Below the pieces are notes generated by a model. That model searched no databases. It had not been told where the DNA came from and worked only from the letters and a program-made list of their open reading frames with translations. This document shows, piece after piece, positions 9,681 to 19,124 of a stretch of 64,000 bases of DNA. Numbering within the stretch: the stretch's first letter is position 1; every line of letters starts with the position of its first letter. Source of the stretch: Flavobacterium frigidarium DSM 17623 (GTDB taxonomy: Bacteria > Bacteroidota > Bacteroidia > Flavobacteriales > Flavobacteriaceae); the NCBI RefSeq assembly GCF_000425505.1, contig NZ_KE384393.1, forward strand, positions 62,001 to 126,000. Direction: 5' to 3'. Both the position numbers and the translations under genes were made by a program.

Positions 9681-12600
9681 ATGAAAATACAATTTGATAG
9701 TACGTTAAACTACCAGCAAGAAGCCATTGAAGCTATCGTAGATATTTTTAGTGGTCAAGAAAAATGTGATTCTAATTTTACGGTATATTCTCCAGAATTT
9801 TTAGCCAAACAGCAAAATATAGGATTTACTGATATTGGTTATGGAAATCGTTTGATATTAACAGAAGGGCAAATTCTTGAAAATACGCAAAGAATCCAAT
9901 TATCAAATGGACTGAAGCCTTCAACAAGAGCCGAAATAGATAGAAAAAATCTTGATTTTACTGTTGAGATGGAAACTGGTACAGGTAAAACTTATGTTTA
10001 CTTGAGAAGCATAGTTGAACTGTATAAAAAGTATGGTTTTTCTAAACATATCATTGTAGTTCCTTCCATCCCAATTAAAGAAGGGGTTTACAAATCACTA
10101 CAAATTACCAAAGAACATTTAAGAGAATTGTATGATAACATCAACTACAATTTCTTTGTGTATGATTCTAGTAAGCTAAATGAAGTTCGAGATTTTGCTA
10201 CCAATGACCGCTTGGAAATAATGGTTATCAATATTGATGCTTTCGCAAAAAGTTTTGATAATCCTGATGATTTAAAGAAAACAGCAAATATTATTCATAG
10301 ATATAATGATTCATTAGGGTACAAACCTTTGGATTTAATTAAAAATACCAATCCAATTGTTTTTATAGATGAACCACAAACAACCATAAGTACACCAATA
10401 AGAAAGAAAGCAATTCAGAGCTTAAATCCGTTGGCAATTGTTAAATACTCTGCTACGCACCGCAAGGATGAGAAAATCAACATGATGTATAAGCTGGATG
10501 CGGTTGATGCTTATGAAAAGAAGTTGGTTAAACAAATTGAAGTTGGTTCTGTTCAAACAGAAGGAATTAACAACAATGCTTATATAAGATTGGTTGAGGT
10601 AAAAGTCTCAAAAGGTTTTCCAGTAGCAAAATTGGAACTGGATATTTTTAAAAACGGAAGTATTTCGAGAAAAACGGTTCTGGTAAAGCAAAATGAAGAT
10701 TTAGAACAAATTACTGATAGAGCCGAATACGAAGGCTACATCATAAAAGATATTTATGCCGTAGCTGGAAATCAGTACATTGATTTTACCAGTAAAGACG
10801 ATGTTATAAAACTTGGTGAGGCTATTGGAAATGTAGATGATAAGCAAATAAAAACCGCTTTAATTCGCAAGACCATTGAAGAGCATTTAAACAAAGAATT
10901 GGTATTAAATCCTCAAGGAATCAAAGTACTTTCTTTGTTTTTTATTGATTCAGTTGGCAAATACCGCCAATATGATGAAGATGGAAATGTAGCCAATGGT
11001 GAGTACGCTGAAATCTTCGAAAAAGAGTATTTAAAGCTAATAGCGAAACCAAAATACGCTAGTTTATTTGGAGAAATAAAAGATGTAGAGGTTGAAGCAA
11101 ACCAAGTTCATAACGGTTATTTCTCTATTGATAAAAAATCAAAAAAAATTAAAGATTCATCAACTGATAAAAATGGATATGTAAAAGCAAATAAAGATGA
11201 TGAAGACACATTCAATCTCATCATGCGTGACAAAGAAATGCTTTTGAGTTTCGATTCAAAATTACGTTTCATATTTTCTCACTCCGCTTTAAAAGAAGGA
11301 TGGGATAATCCAAATGTATTTCAGATTTGCACTCTAAAAGATGCTGGTGGTTCCGAAATCAGAAGAAGACAAGAAATAGGTCGTGGATTACGTTTATGCG
11401 TAAATCAATCAGGAGAACGTGTGTATGGGCATGAAGTGAATACTTTAACGGTCATGGCAACAGAGACCTATGCTGAATTTGTGGATAATTTCCAGAAAGA
11501 GATTGAAAAAGAAACAGGAATCAAATTTGGTATCCTTGAGAAACATAGTTTTGGAAATATCGTTGTTGAAATAAATGATGAAGACACCGTTTACCTTGGT
11601 CAAGAAAAATCAGAAGAACTCTTCAAACATCTTATAAGTCAAGGTTACATTGATGTAAAAGGAAAAGTACAAGACAAACTTAAAATTGATTTAAAGGATG
11701 AAACGGTTGTAATTCCTGAAGAGTTCAAAGAACAGGAACATGTTCTAAATCAAATCATTAATACACTAAAAGAAACCGCTGGAAGACTTGAAATAAAAAA
11801 CCAAGCAGATAAAAAATTAGTAACCGTAAACAAAAGAATTTTAGACAGTCCAGAGTTTAGAGAACTATGGGAAAAAGTAAAATTCAAAACTACATTTTCA
11901 GTTAACTTTGATTCAGAATCATTGGTAAAAGAATGTATAAATGCCATCAATGACCGCTTGAAAATCACAAGAGGAAAACTAATTTATACCAAAGCTTCAA
12001 TAGCAATTAATGCTGGAGGAGTTGATGCAACAATAAGCCCTAATAGCGAAACAACAAGCATCAAAGATGAGGTGGAAAGATTACCAGATATTGTAAGTTA
12101 TCTTCAGAATGAAACCCAGTTGACCAGAAAGTCAATTGTAGCCATTTTGACAGGAATCAATAAACTGGATTACTTTAAAATTAATCCTCAAAAATTCATT
12201 GAAGGCTGTATTGACATCATCAACGAACAAATGAACTTGCACATCATTGATGGAATTAGTTACAAAAAAATTGGTGATGCTGAATACTATGAACAAGAGC
12301 TTTTTGAAAATAAAGAGTTGTTTGGCTACATGAAAAGCAATTTAAAGGAGAGTTCAAAATCGCCTTATAATTATGTTGTTTATGACTCCAATGTAGAATC
12401 TAATTTGGCAAAAGAATTTGAAAATAGTACTAATATTTCTGTTTATGCTAAACTACCAGATTGGTTTAAAATAGATACTCCACTTGGAACCTACAACCCT
12501 GACTGGGCTATTATGTGGAAAGACCAAGATGAAGAAAAATTGTTCTTTGTTGTAGAATCTAAAGGCAGTACAGGGCTATTTGATTTAAGACCGAAAGAAG

Positions 12601-12704
12601 CTGGTAAAATAAAATGTGGTAAACGACATTTTAGTGCAATTGGTAGTAAGATGATAGTTGCTACTGAACTGGCTGATGTTGAGGATTATGCTTTGAGTAA
12701 ATAA
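9681..12704 (+). CDS. Type III restriction endonuclease subunit (Res-like)
   Basis: This 1007-residue protein combines a superfamily 2 helicase with a nuclease. Seen directly: Walker A GTGKT at 100-104, DEPQ at 230-233, the ALKEGWDNPNVF segment and the IGRGLRL motif VI. The C-terminus carries a PD-(D/E)xK signature with Asp941 (NPDWAI), Glu959 and Lys961 (VVESKGS). Known Res subunits translocate or switch on DNA after recognition by the Mod partner and cut both strands. All key residues are present, so the enzyme is predicted to be active. The TIR-like gene starts only 16 bases downstream, suggesting read-through into the next module. Confidence 0.9.
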   Translation: MKIQFDSTLNYQQEAIEAIVDIFSGQEKCDSNFTVYSPEFLAKQQNIGFTDIGYGNRLILTEGQILENTQRIQLSNGLKPSTRAEIDRKNLDFTVEMETGTGKTYVYLRSIVELYKKYGFSKHIIVVPSIPIKEGVYKSLQITKEHLRELYDNINYNFFVYDSSKLNEVRDFATNDRLEIMVINIDAFAKSFDNPDDLKKTANIIHRYNDSLGYKPLDLIKNTNPIVFIDEPQTTISTPIRKKAIQSLNPLAIVKYSATHRKDEKINMMYKLDAVDAYEKKLVKQIEVGSVQTEGINNNAYIRLVEVKVSKGFPVAKLELDIFKNGSISRKTVLVKQNEDLEQITDRAEYEGYIIKDIYAVAGNQYIDFTSKDDVIKLGEAIGNVDDKQIKTALIRKTIEEHLNKELVLNPQGIKVLSLFFIDSVGKYRQYDEDGNVANGEYAEIFEKEYLKLIAKPKYASLFGEIKDVEVEANQVHNGYFSIDKKSKKIKDSSTDKNGYVKANKDDEDTFNLIMRDKEMLLSFDSKLRFIFSHSALKEGWDNPNVFQICTLKDAGGSEIRRRQEIGRGLRLCVNQSGERVYGHEVNTLTVMATETYAEFVDNFQKEIEKETGIKFGILEKHSFGNIVVEINDEDTVYLGQEKSEELFKHLISQGYIDVKGKVQDKLKIDLKDETVVIPEEFKEQEHVLNQIINTLKETAGRLEIKNQADKKLVTVNKRILDSPEFRELWEKVKFKTTFSVNFDSESLVKECINAINDRLKITRGKLIYTKASIAINAGGVDATISPNSETTSIKDEVERLPDIVSYLQNETQLTRKSIVAILTGINKLDYFKINPQKFIEGCIDIINEQMNLHIIDGISYKKIGDAEYYEQELFENKELFGYMKSNLKESSKSPYNYVVYDSNVESNLAKEFENSTNISVYAKLPDWFKIDTPLGTYNPDWAIMWKDQDEEKLFFVVESKGSTGLFDLRPKEAGKIKCGKRHFSAIGSKMIVATELADVEDYALSK

Positions 12705-12720
12705 TTTCTAACCCAATTTA

Positions 12721-13767
12721 ATGAAGACAAAATTTACTATATTCTATTCTTGGCAATCTGACGTAATTAAGAATAAAAATTTTATTTCATCAAATCTTGA
12801 TAGAGCAGTACGAGAACTAAAAGCTAAGTCAAAAATTAGTGGAAGTGATTTTAACGTTGAATTAAACTTAGACCGTGACACAGAAAATAAAAGCGGAAGT
12901 CCCGCAATAGCTCAAACCATTTTTGATAAAATTTCAGAATCCGATATTTTTATTTGTGATGTCAGTTTAATAAATAATAATCTTCTAAATAGGTTATTAA
13001 AAAGTAGATTAACTCCGAATCCAAATGTTTTGATTGAACTTGGATATGCTATTAATCTTTTAGGTTGGGAGAGAATAATTTGTGTTAATAATTTATCACT
13101 GGGAGAAACTGAATTATTACCTTTTGACTTAAGAGGACATAGAATCTCCGTTTTTAAAGGTTATGGAATAGATGAAAAGAAAAAAATAACTTCAGTCTTT
13201 AAAACGGCTATAAAATCTATTGTAATAGATTATGATAATATTGTAGAACGTCATAATAATATTGGATTCAAAAATCATGATAAAACAATTTTTTCAAAAA
13301 TTCATGAACTAGCTTCAGAACGTAGAATAAGAGATACTGTTGAAACAATATCAAATAGTTTTTACTATAATGGTTTACATTATGAGTTTTTAAATTGTTT
13401 ACAAAAGTTTTATTCAGATTCACTTAATCATTTTATAAATAAAAGCATTGAAAAAATTTTCCTAGAACTTTTAACTTCAATTGAAATGTTCAAACAATTA
13501 TGTTTGGAATATATTAATATAGAAAATCATCGTGGAAAAAGCATTTTTGAATTAGAGTTGGAAGGTGTTGAAATTACGGACTTAATTAAACATGATGCTC
13601 TACAAAGTGAAAGGTATTTTTACCCAAAACAGCCCTTTATGAATGAGGAATGGAATGAATATCATCAAAGACATCGTAAAGTTCAACGAGAGTTTCATGC
13701 TTTATCTCTTAAAATTGAAGAGAATTACAAAAATTTTGTTTCAGTTTATAAAAGAGAAACTATATAA
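12721..13767 (+). CDS. TIR-like domain protein of the YSWQSD type
   Basis: This 348-residue protein starts with a beta strand and FYSWQSD at residues 8-14, continues with GSPAIAQTIFDKI and DIFICDVS, and has NPNVLIELGYA at 100-110. That layout (first strand with an aromatic/Ser loop, aspartate strand, then a conserved Glu here at 106 in an ELG motif) resembles TIR-like nucleotide-binding domains in bacterial defence loci. The C-terminal 190 residues are helical and unrecognised, and could be a sensor or oligomerisation part. A NAD-consuming activity is inference from the fold and has not been shown. It is the first gene after the restriction subunit and precedes two DUF262 genes on the same strand. 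Confidence 0.65.
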   Translation: MKTKFTIFYSWQSDVIKNKNFISSNLDRAVRELKAKSKISGSDFNVELNLDRDTENKSGSPAIAQTIFDKISESDIFICDVSLINNNLLNRLLKSRLTPNPNVLIELGYAINLLGWERIICVNNLSLGETELLPFDLRGHRISVFKGYGIDEKKKITSVFKTAIKSIVIDYDNIVERHNNIGFKNHDKTIFSKIHELASERRIRDTVETISNSFYYNGLHYEFLNCLQKFYSDSLNHFINKSIEKIFLELLTSIEMFKQLCLEYINIENHRGKSIFELELEGVEITDLIKHDALQSERYFYPKQPFMNEEWNEYHQRHRKVQREFHALSLKIEENYKNFVSVYKRETI

Positions 13768-13797
13768 AAAAAACTTTAGGATATAAAATAGATTGGC

Positions 13798-15258
13798 ATG
13801 AATGAATTAGAAGAACTATATGAAGTTGACAAAAAGGAAGCTTCGAATGAGGAAATTATTACAAGTAAAGTTTTACCTGATATAATAGATGTTGCTACAT
13901 TATTAAGCTATACTAATATTAGGTTTCCAATATACCAACGCCCTTACAAATGGGAAACTAAAAATGTAATCCAGTTAATTGATGATATTATTGTCCACAA
14001 AGACAAATCTGCTTATCGTTTAGGAACAATTGTTATTCATAATGACAAAGCTAAGTTTGAGTACAATATAGTTGACGGTCAGCAACGTACAATCACACTA
14101 ATTCTGATAACAATAGCCATAATAAAAGCTGTTGAAAATAGCGAAGTAATTGTTGAGAATAAAATCTTAAACGAACAATTAGCAAGTATAAAAAAAAGCA
14201 TGGTTGTTCCTTCATTTAAAAATGAAATTTCAATTACCAACATACAAAAAAATTATCGAGAAATTGAACGTTTAGTAGCTTCAATGGACGAAGAAACTAT
14301 TTCATTTCTATTCAATAAATGTCAGTTTATCAAGTTTGTACTAAGTGATGTTTCTGAAGCTTTCCAGTTTTTTGACTCACAAAATGCGAGAGGGAAAGAT
14401 TTAGACCCACATGATTTATTAAAGGCTTATCATTTAAGAGAGTTCGGAGAATCAGACGAACAACAAAAAATAAAAGTTATCTCTACATGGGAAAACATGG
14501 AAACTAATGAATTAGTTTCACTGTTTGGTGAATATCTTTTCCGTGTCAAATCATGGTCAAAAGGGAATTCTGCACGTTTTTTTACCAAGAATGAAACAGA
14601 CCTTTTTAAAGGGATTACTATGGGGAAAATTGAAAACTATCCCTATACCAAACCTTTGCGGATATCCCATTTTTATGTAGATGGATACAACCTGAGTAAT
14701 GATAGAAATATTGATTTAAATCCAATGGAATTCCCTTTTCAATTAGACCAAACCATAATCAATGGTAAACGTTTCTTTGAAATGATTAGTCACTACAAAA
14801 CAGTTTTAGACGATTACAAGAGTACGATTTTCAATCATCCTCATTTAGATACCAAAGCAAGAGAAATTATTTATGTATTGGAAAATTATGATGGTAGATT
14901 TCGAACAGGAGATAAATACATTCGTATGATGTTTGATTGTGCTTTAATATATTATATTGATAAATTTGGTAATATTGAGCTTTCACGAGCTATTGAAAAA
15001 TTCTTTATCTGGGCATATAGTTTAAGATTGAGACACCAAGCCGTTTACTTAGCTTCTGTAGACAATTATGTTCTATATGAAATAAATGTATTTAGGCAAA
15101 TGAAAGATGCCACAACACCATTTACAATACTTTCTATGAATATACCGCCAGTACTAAATGCAATAGCATCAAAAATGGGATTGTCTGGAAATCATGAAAC
15201 AACATCGAAAGGAATAAAAGATTTATTCACTACTCTAAGATACTACTATGGACAATAA
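13798..15258 (+). CDS. DUF262 protein (GmrS-type, no HNH part)
   Basis: A 486-residue protein with the DUF262 ParB-like signature: FPIYQRPYKW near residue 45 and DGQQR at 93-97, then SQNARGKDLDPHDLLKAY. Family members such as GmrS use the DGQQR segment for nucleotide hydrolysis and DNA sensing. The C-terminal part is helical and lacks the DUF1524 His/Asn nuclease motif, so this protein alone should not cut DNA. The next gene starts 11 bases before this one stops, so the pair is translationally coupled. It probably works as the partner of the second DUF262 protein. Confidence 0.82.
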   Translation: MNELEELYEVDKKEASNEEIITSKVLPDIIDVATLLSYTNIRFPIYQRPYKWETKNVIQLIDDIIVHKDKSAYRLGTIVIHNDKAKFEYNIVDGQQRTITLILITIAIIKAVENSEVIVENKILNEQLASIKKSMVVPSFKNEISITNIQKNYREIERLVASMDEETISFLFNKCQFIKFVLSDVSEAFQFFDSQNARGKDLDPHDLLKAYHLREFGESDEQQKIKVISTWENMETNELVSLFGEYLFRVKSWSKGNSARFFTKNETDLFKGITMGKIENYPYTKPLRISHFYVDGYNLSNDRNIDLNPMEFPFQLDQTIINGKRFFEMISHYKTVLDDYKSTIFNHPHLDTKAREIIYVLENYDGRFRTGDKYIRMMFDCALIYYIDKFGNIELSRAIEKFFIWAYSLRLRHQAVYLASVDNYVLYEINVFRQMKDATTPFTILSMNIPPVLNAIASKMGLSGNHETTSKGIKDLFTTLRYYYGQ

Positions 15259-17209
15259 CAACATAATTGAATTTTCAATTGAAGAATTATTAAATGGTGA
15301 TAGTCTCTATGTTATACCACCATATCAACGGAATTATGCTTGGGGGGAAGAACAAATTACCCAACTTATTCAAGATATAATTGATTATTTGCCAAAAGGA
15401 AATTCAAGCAAAGTAAATTATTATATCGGTACATTAATTGTTTATGAGAGGGAGCAAAATAGTACAATTGTTTATGAAACTATTGATGGACAGCAAAGAC
15501 TCACAACTTTATCTATTCTAACTTCTGTAATCCAAAATAAAAAAAACTATAAGTTAAAATGGTTTAATAAATTAAACTTAGCCTTTGACAGCCGTAAAAA
15601 TTCAACACAAACATTACAAGCTGTTTTTGAAGACCATTTTCCAACAAGTAAAGAATATAATACAGGAATCAAAGATGCTTATGAATTGGCAGAAACCATT
15701 CTGACTAATAAATTGGAAGAACACAAAATTTCATTAGATACCTTTGCTAAATTTTTATTTAATAACGTAAAAATTCTACGTGTTCCTGTTCCACACGATA
15801 CTAACCTCAATCATTATTTCGAAATAATGAACAGCAGAGGAGAACAATTAGAAAAACACGAAGTTTTAAAAGCTAAATTATTAGGAGTCTTTAATTCTAT
15901 TTCTGATGAAGTTGAAAAGTTAAAATGCACTAATCTTTTTCATCTTATATGGGAAGCTTGTTCCAATATGGAAAAGTATGTTCAGTATGGATTTATAATC
16001 GACCAGAGGCATATCGTTTTTGGTCACAATGATTGGAATAGTTTTGAACATAAAAACTTTGATGACTTAAAGCAAAAGTTAGATGGACAACTTAGTTTTG
16101 CTTTAGAAAGTGACGAACAACTATCAATTGATGAAATCATAGAGGGGAAAACGTTTAAATCACTATATCAGGAAATAGACGAAAGCCCAGACCGATTTAC
16201 TTCTGTAATAAATTTTCAAAACTTCTTATTGCATGTGCTTAGAGTACAAACTAGAGAGGATATCCCATTGGATGACAAAAGGTTATTGAGTGTTTTTTTG
16301 GACCAAAAATTAAATGTACTTCAGTCGGATGAAGATAAAATATCATTTGCTAAAACATTTGCTTTCACTTTATTAAAATCAAAATTTCTTTTCGATAAAT
16401 ATATAATCAAAAGAGAATTTATTGGTGGAGCTGATAAATGGAGCTTGAAAAGATTAAAATGGTATGATAAAAACAAAGTAAGCTATGTCAATACTTTTGG
16501 TTTAGAAAACAATGACCAAGAACTTGATGACAACAAGAAAACCTTAATGATTTTAGCGATGTTTCATATTTCGATACCAACAATGGTCTATAAACATTGG
16601 TTAAGTGCTTCCATGTATTATCTTTTTTATCAAGATGAAATCACTGCTACAAAATATATTGAATATCTGGAGGAAACCGTTAAGTCGTTTGTGTTTAATA
16701 GATTCCTATCGAAAAATCCTAAAGAATATTATCCAATGATTTTTGAACCTGAGAATATAAAAACTCCTGATTGGGATATAGAAATTGACGAAGAAAAGCT
16801 CACCTTTGGTAAGATAACAAACAACCTATTATTTAATTATGTAGATTTTCTACTTTGGAAAAAATTAGCTCCCAATGATGCTAAAATAAAAAGTTATGAC
16901 TTTAGCCCTAGAAGCTCTGTTGAACATTACTATCCTCAAACTCCAATGGATGGTTTTCCTAAAATGGAAGACATAGAAACATTGAATAGTTTTGGAAATT
17001 TATGCCTGATTAGCCACAGTAAAAATTCACGTTTAAGTAATTTTTCACCATCAAATAAAAAAGAATTTTATCTAAAAAGTATTGATAGTGTTAAACAGTA
17101 TTTAATGATGGATAATTCTATTCCAGAATGGAATGAAGACGCAATAAAAAAACATAATAGCGATATGATTGATTTATTAAAAATTGAATTAACGCAAATA
17201 AAACTATAG
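15248..17209 (+). CDS. DUF262-DUF1524 protein (GmrSD-type restriction enzyme)
   Basis: A 653-residue two-domain protein. The N-terminal DUF262 half has IPPYQRNYAW, DGQQR at 80-84 and a second MNSRGEQLEKHEVLKAKLL element. The C-terminal DUF1524 half has an HNH-like core with Glu559-His560 in VEHYYPQ, followed by FGNLCLIS and NSRLSN. This is the complete architecture of GmrSD-like type IV restriction enzymes, which recognise modified DNA and cut it. Whether this one targets modified phage DNA is inference. It overlaps the shorter DUF262 gene by 11 bases and is followed after 19 bases by a serine hydrolase gene. Confidence 0.87.
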   Translation: MDNNNIIEFSIEELLNGDSLYVIPPYQRNYAWGEEQITQLIQDIIDYLPKGNSSKVNYYIGTLIVYEREQNSTIVYETIDGQQRLTTLSILTSVIQNKKNYKLKWFNKLNLAFDSRKNSTQTLQAVFEDHFPTSKEYNTGIKDAYELAETILTNKLEEHKISLDTFAKFLFNNVKILRVPVPHDTNLNHYFEIMNSRGEQLEKHEVLKAKLLGVFNSISDEVEKLKCTNLFHLIWEACSNMEKYVQYGFIIDQRHIVFGHNDWNSFEHKNFDDLKQKLDGQLSFALESDEQLSIDEIIEGKTFKSLYQEIDESPDRFTSVINFQNFLLHVLRVQTREDIPLDDKRLLSVFLDQKLNVLQSDEDKISFAKTFAFTLLKSKFLFDKYIIKREFIGGADKWSLKRLKWYDKNKVSYVNTFGLENNDQELDDNKKTLMILAMFHISIPTMVYKHWLSASMYYLFYQDEITATKYIEYLEETVKSFVFNRFLSKNPKEYYPMIFEPENIKTPDWDIEIDEEKLTFGKITNNLLFNYVDFLLWKKLAPNDAKIKSYDFSPRSSVEHYYPQTPMDGFPKMEDIETLNSFGNLCLISHSKNSRLSNFSPSNKKEFYLKSIDSVKQYLMMDNSIPEWNEDAIKKHNSDMIDLLKIELTQIKL

Positions 17210-17228
17210 AAATAATTTTCAACTCCTT

Positions 17229-18107
17229 ATGGTAATAAACTGTATTTCAGATTACAAAAACATATTGAATCAAATTCAAGAAAAGAAACAAATAAGAGAT
17301 ATCTTTTTATCAAGTTCAATTGATAAATTCAAAATTACTAAACAAAGAGATGGCAATTATCCTGCAATCATTACAATTAGTGGTTGGCGTTCACAAGATA
17401 AAGACAATCGTAAAGATTGGGAAGAAAGCATTTTGAAAATATATCCAGATAGAGAATGGTTTCATTTGGAATGGAATTCGGAAAAGATTCCATTTATTGA
17501 TAAAGCTCTTGAAAGCAATATGCCTAGTATAAATATGGAAACAGAAAAACCAAATGATTATAATAAAATTTTCAAACGTGCTTTTTTTTTAGCTTCATTA
17601 GTTGTTTCACCTATAGTTCCATTAGTTACGTCTTCTTTATTACATACTAAATTGTTGAATAATTATTGGCACACTGCAGTTAGAAATTCTAAACAAACAG
17701 GAGATAATTTAGCCCAAGTTTTAAATGCCTGTAAAAACAAGGATTTTATCCTAGTTGGACATTCTTTGGGAGCAAGAGTTATTTTTAATTGCTTATCGTA
17801 TTTAAGCGAAAAAGGACTACACTCAAATATATTTGAAATTCATCTTTTAGGTGGTGCAGTAAGTAGTAATCCTAAAAAATGGTCAAAAACATCATTAACG
17901 GTAAAAAATAAAATTTATAATTATTATTCCGATAATGATAATGTGTTAAAAACAGCATATAGGGCATCTATGTTGAGTACAGAACCTATTGGACTTTATG
18001 AAATTGAAAATAAAAAAGTAATAAATAGAAATACAACGATATACATAGATGGACATACAGAGTATATTAAAAATTTTAGTTTAATTAAAAATGGATGGTA
18101 CAGGTAG
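17229..18107 (+). CDS. Alpha/beta serine hydrolase (DUF726-like)
   Basis: A 292-residue protein with a nucleophile elbow GHSLG at 177-181 (Ser179), a possible acid in YYSDNDNVLK and a late His276 in GHTEY, giving a plausible Ser-Asp-His triad. An early strand-loop (TISGWRSQ) forms the usual oxyanion region. A hydrophobic stretch at about 118-138 could contact or enter the membrane. The pattern resembles DUF726/TMCO4-type hydrolases. In a defence operon, such an enzyme could be a lipase-like effector, but no substrate can be read from the sequence. It is the last gene of the same-strand train that starts at 2029. Confidence 0.7.
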   Translation: MVINCISDYKNILNQIQEKKQIRDIFLSSSIDKFKITKQRDGNYPAIITISGWRSQDKDNRKDWEESILKIYPDREWFHLEWNSEKIPFIDKALESNMPSINMETEKPNDYNKIFKRAFFLASLVVSPIVPLVTSSLLHTKLLNNYWHTAVRNSKQTGDNLAQVLNACKNKDFILVGHSLGARVIFNCLSYLSEKGLHSNIFEIHLLGGAVSSNPKKWSKTSLTVKNKIYNYYSDNDNVLKTAYRASMLSTEPIGLYEIENKKVINRNTTIYIDGHTEYIKNFSLIKNGWYR

Positions 18108-18296
18108 AGATTAAGTCAAATACTATTTAGAATACACATTAGAGTACAAAAAAAGCTAGTTCTTTTATCGAAAATAAACACGTGATATTGCACCTATTAA
18201 AAGTCATTCCTGAATAAACTTTCAGTATTAACGAGTGGTGAAATCTTTGAATAGAAAGCATTGTTATCACAGACACAACTGTGTACTTTTATTTCT

Positions 18297-18689
18297 TTAA
18301 AAATTGAAATTCTCAGCTAGTTTGTCATATTTAAAACTTGCTAACCCTTCCTGAATAATTTGTTTAACTGATTTCTCAATTTGTTCTTCACCAAACCAGC
18401 TTACAACTAATCGGCTACCATCATATTGATTTTCGGTATCATCAATTGAGTCCGATTCTAAAAATGCAGTATAAATAACTGGTTTCAATGTGTCATTTGA
18501 AACATAGTCATTACTAGTTAAATGAAAAATAGATTTACGATGTCCTTTTGTTAATGAATTTATGTAATCAGACAAGATTTTGATGTTAATAGCTTCATTT
18601 GGCGAACCAATTATTAAGCCTCTATAGGTGTATTCAAATTGAAATTTTTCAATTGTTATTTCTCTTTTACCAATTTTAATATTTTCCAT
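18297..18689 (-). CDS. Hypothetical protein in operon with XRE regulator
   Basis: A 130-residue soluble protein that I do not recognise. It has no signal peptide or membrane segment. The N-terminal half is strand-rich (EITIEKFQFEYTYRGLIIGSP) and the C-terminus ends in a helical EQIEKSVKQIIQEGL segment. It lies 39 bases downstream of the XRE regulator on the same strand, so the two are probably co-transcribed. The arrangement could be an antitoxin-toxin style pair or a regulator with a partner. No activity is proposed. Confidence 0.6.
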   Translation of the reverse strand: MENIKIGKREITIEKFQFEYTYRGLIIGSPNEAINIKILSDYINSLTKGHRKSIFHLTSNDYVSNDTLKPVIYTAFLESDSIDDTENQYDGSRLVVSWFGEEQIEKSVKQIIQEGLASFKYDKLAENFNF

Positions 18690-18728
18690 AAAGTGGTTTA
18701 ATTATAAATATCTGCTAATTTTCAATAA

Positions 18729-19007
18729 TTAAATATTTCCACTTAAAATACCAAGTCCTTTTTCAATTAATTCCTTAGCTTCATCTACCTCCAATTGAGT
18801 TATAGAAGTCCCTTTAGTTGAAACAAATAATTCTCTCACATCCACATCAAGAGCTTCAGCTATCTTCAACAAAAGTTTAATCGTTGGTAAATTATTTTCA
18901 CTTGAGATATTTGATATTGTGGTTGGTGACACTTCAACTCTTGAAGATAGTTCATCCCTTGATATCCCCTTTAATGTCATTATTTCCTTTAGTCTTAATA
19001 TAGCCAT
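18729..19007 (-). CDS. XRE-family helix-turn-helix regulator
   Basis: A 92-residue repressor-like protein. Residues about 5-60 form a Cro/C1-type HTH (LKEIMTLKGISRDELSSRV, then SPTTISNISS), followed by KIAEALDVDVRELF, the classic last helix of the domain. The 25-residue tail (DEAKELIEKGL) may dimerise. Two matching dyads with half-sites AAGT/ACTT stand in the divergent gap to 19152, one beside each start. A promoter-like TATATTTG lies 15 bases upstream of the start codon, so the message is nearly leaderless. It probably represses itself and the divergent gene, as C proteins of restriction loci do. Confidence 0.85.
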   Translation of the reverse strand: MAILRLKEIMTLKGISRDELSSRVEVSPTTISNISSENNLPTIKLLLKIAEALDVDVRELFVSTKGTSITQLEVDEAKELIEKGLGILSGNI

Positions 19008-19021
19008 TCTAATATTTTTTA

Positions 19022-19029
19022 CAAATATA
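19022..19029 (-). promoter_or_regulatory. Minus-strand promoter -7 element of the XRE gene
   Basis: CAAATATA on the plus strand reads TATATTTG on the minus strand and fits the Bacteroidetes TAnnTTTG element. It lies just ahead of the start at 19007. I do not see a clear TTTG at the expected upstream distance. Confidence 0.45.
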
Positions 19030-19040
19030 AGAAATAAATC

Positions 19041-19051
19041 AAGTAAGACTT
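19041..19051. promoter_or_regulatory. Operator dyad 1 (AAGT-N3-ACTT)
   Basis: AAGTAAGACTT lies in the divergent gap next to the XRE promoter. With its flanks it fits AATCAAGTnnnACTTwAT, the same pattern as the dyad at 19125-19135. It is the probable binding site of the XRE regulator. Confidence 0.5.
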
Positions 19052-19124
19052 AATTTATTTAATAAAACATTAAACAAAACTTGCTTTTTAATCAAATATT
19101 GCTTTACTTTGTAGTGTATTAATC

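Noticed and set aside
2029..12704. BREX or DISARM system
   Set aside because: No PglZ, BrxC-like ATPase, DrmA/DrmB or DUF1998 gene is present; the Mod/Res pair with SNF2 and DUF4391 fits a type III-like restriction system better.
18108..18296. Gene or regulatory element between the hydrolase and the XRE operon
   Set aside because: The sequence is AT-rich with no open frame of interest, no strong hairpin and no clear promoter match.
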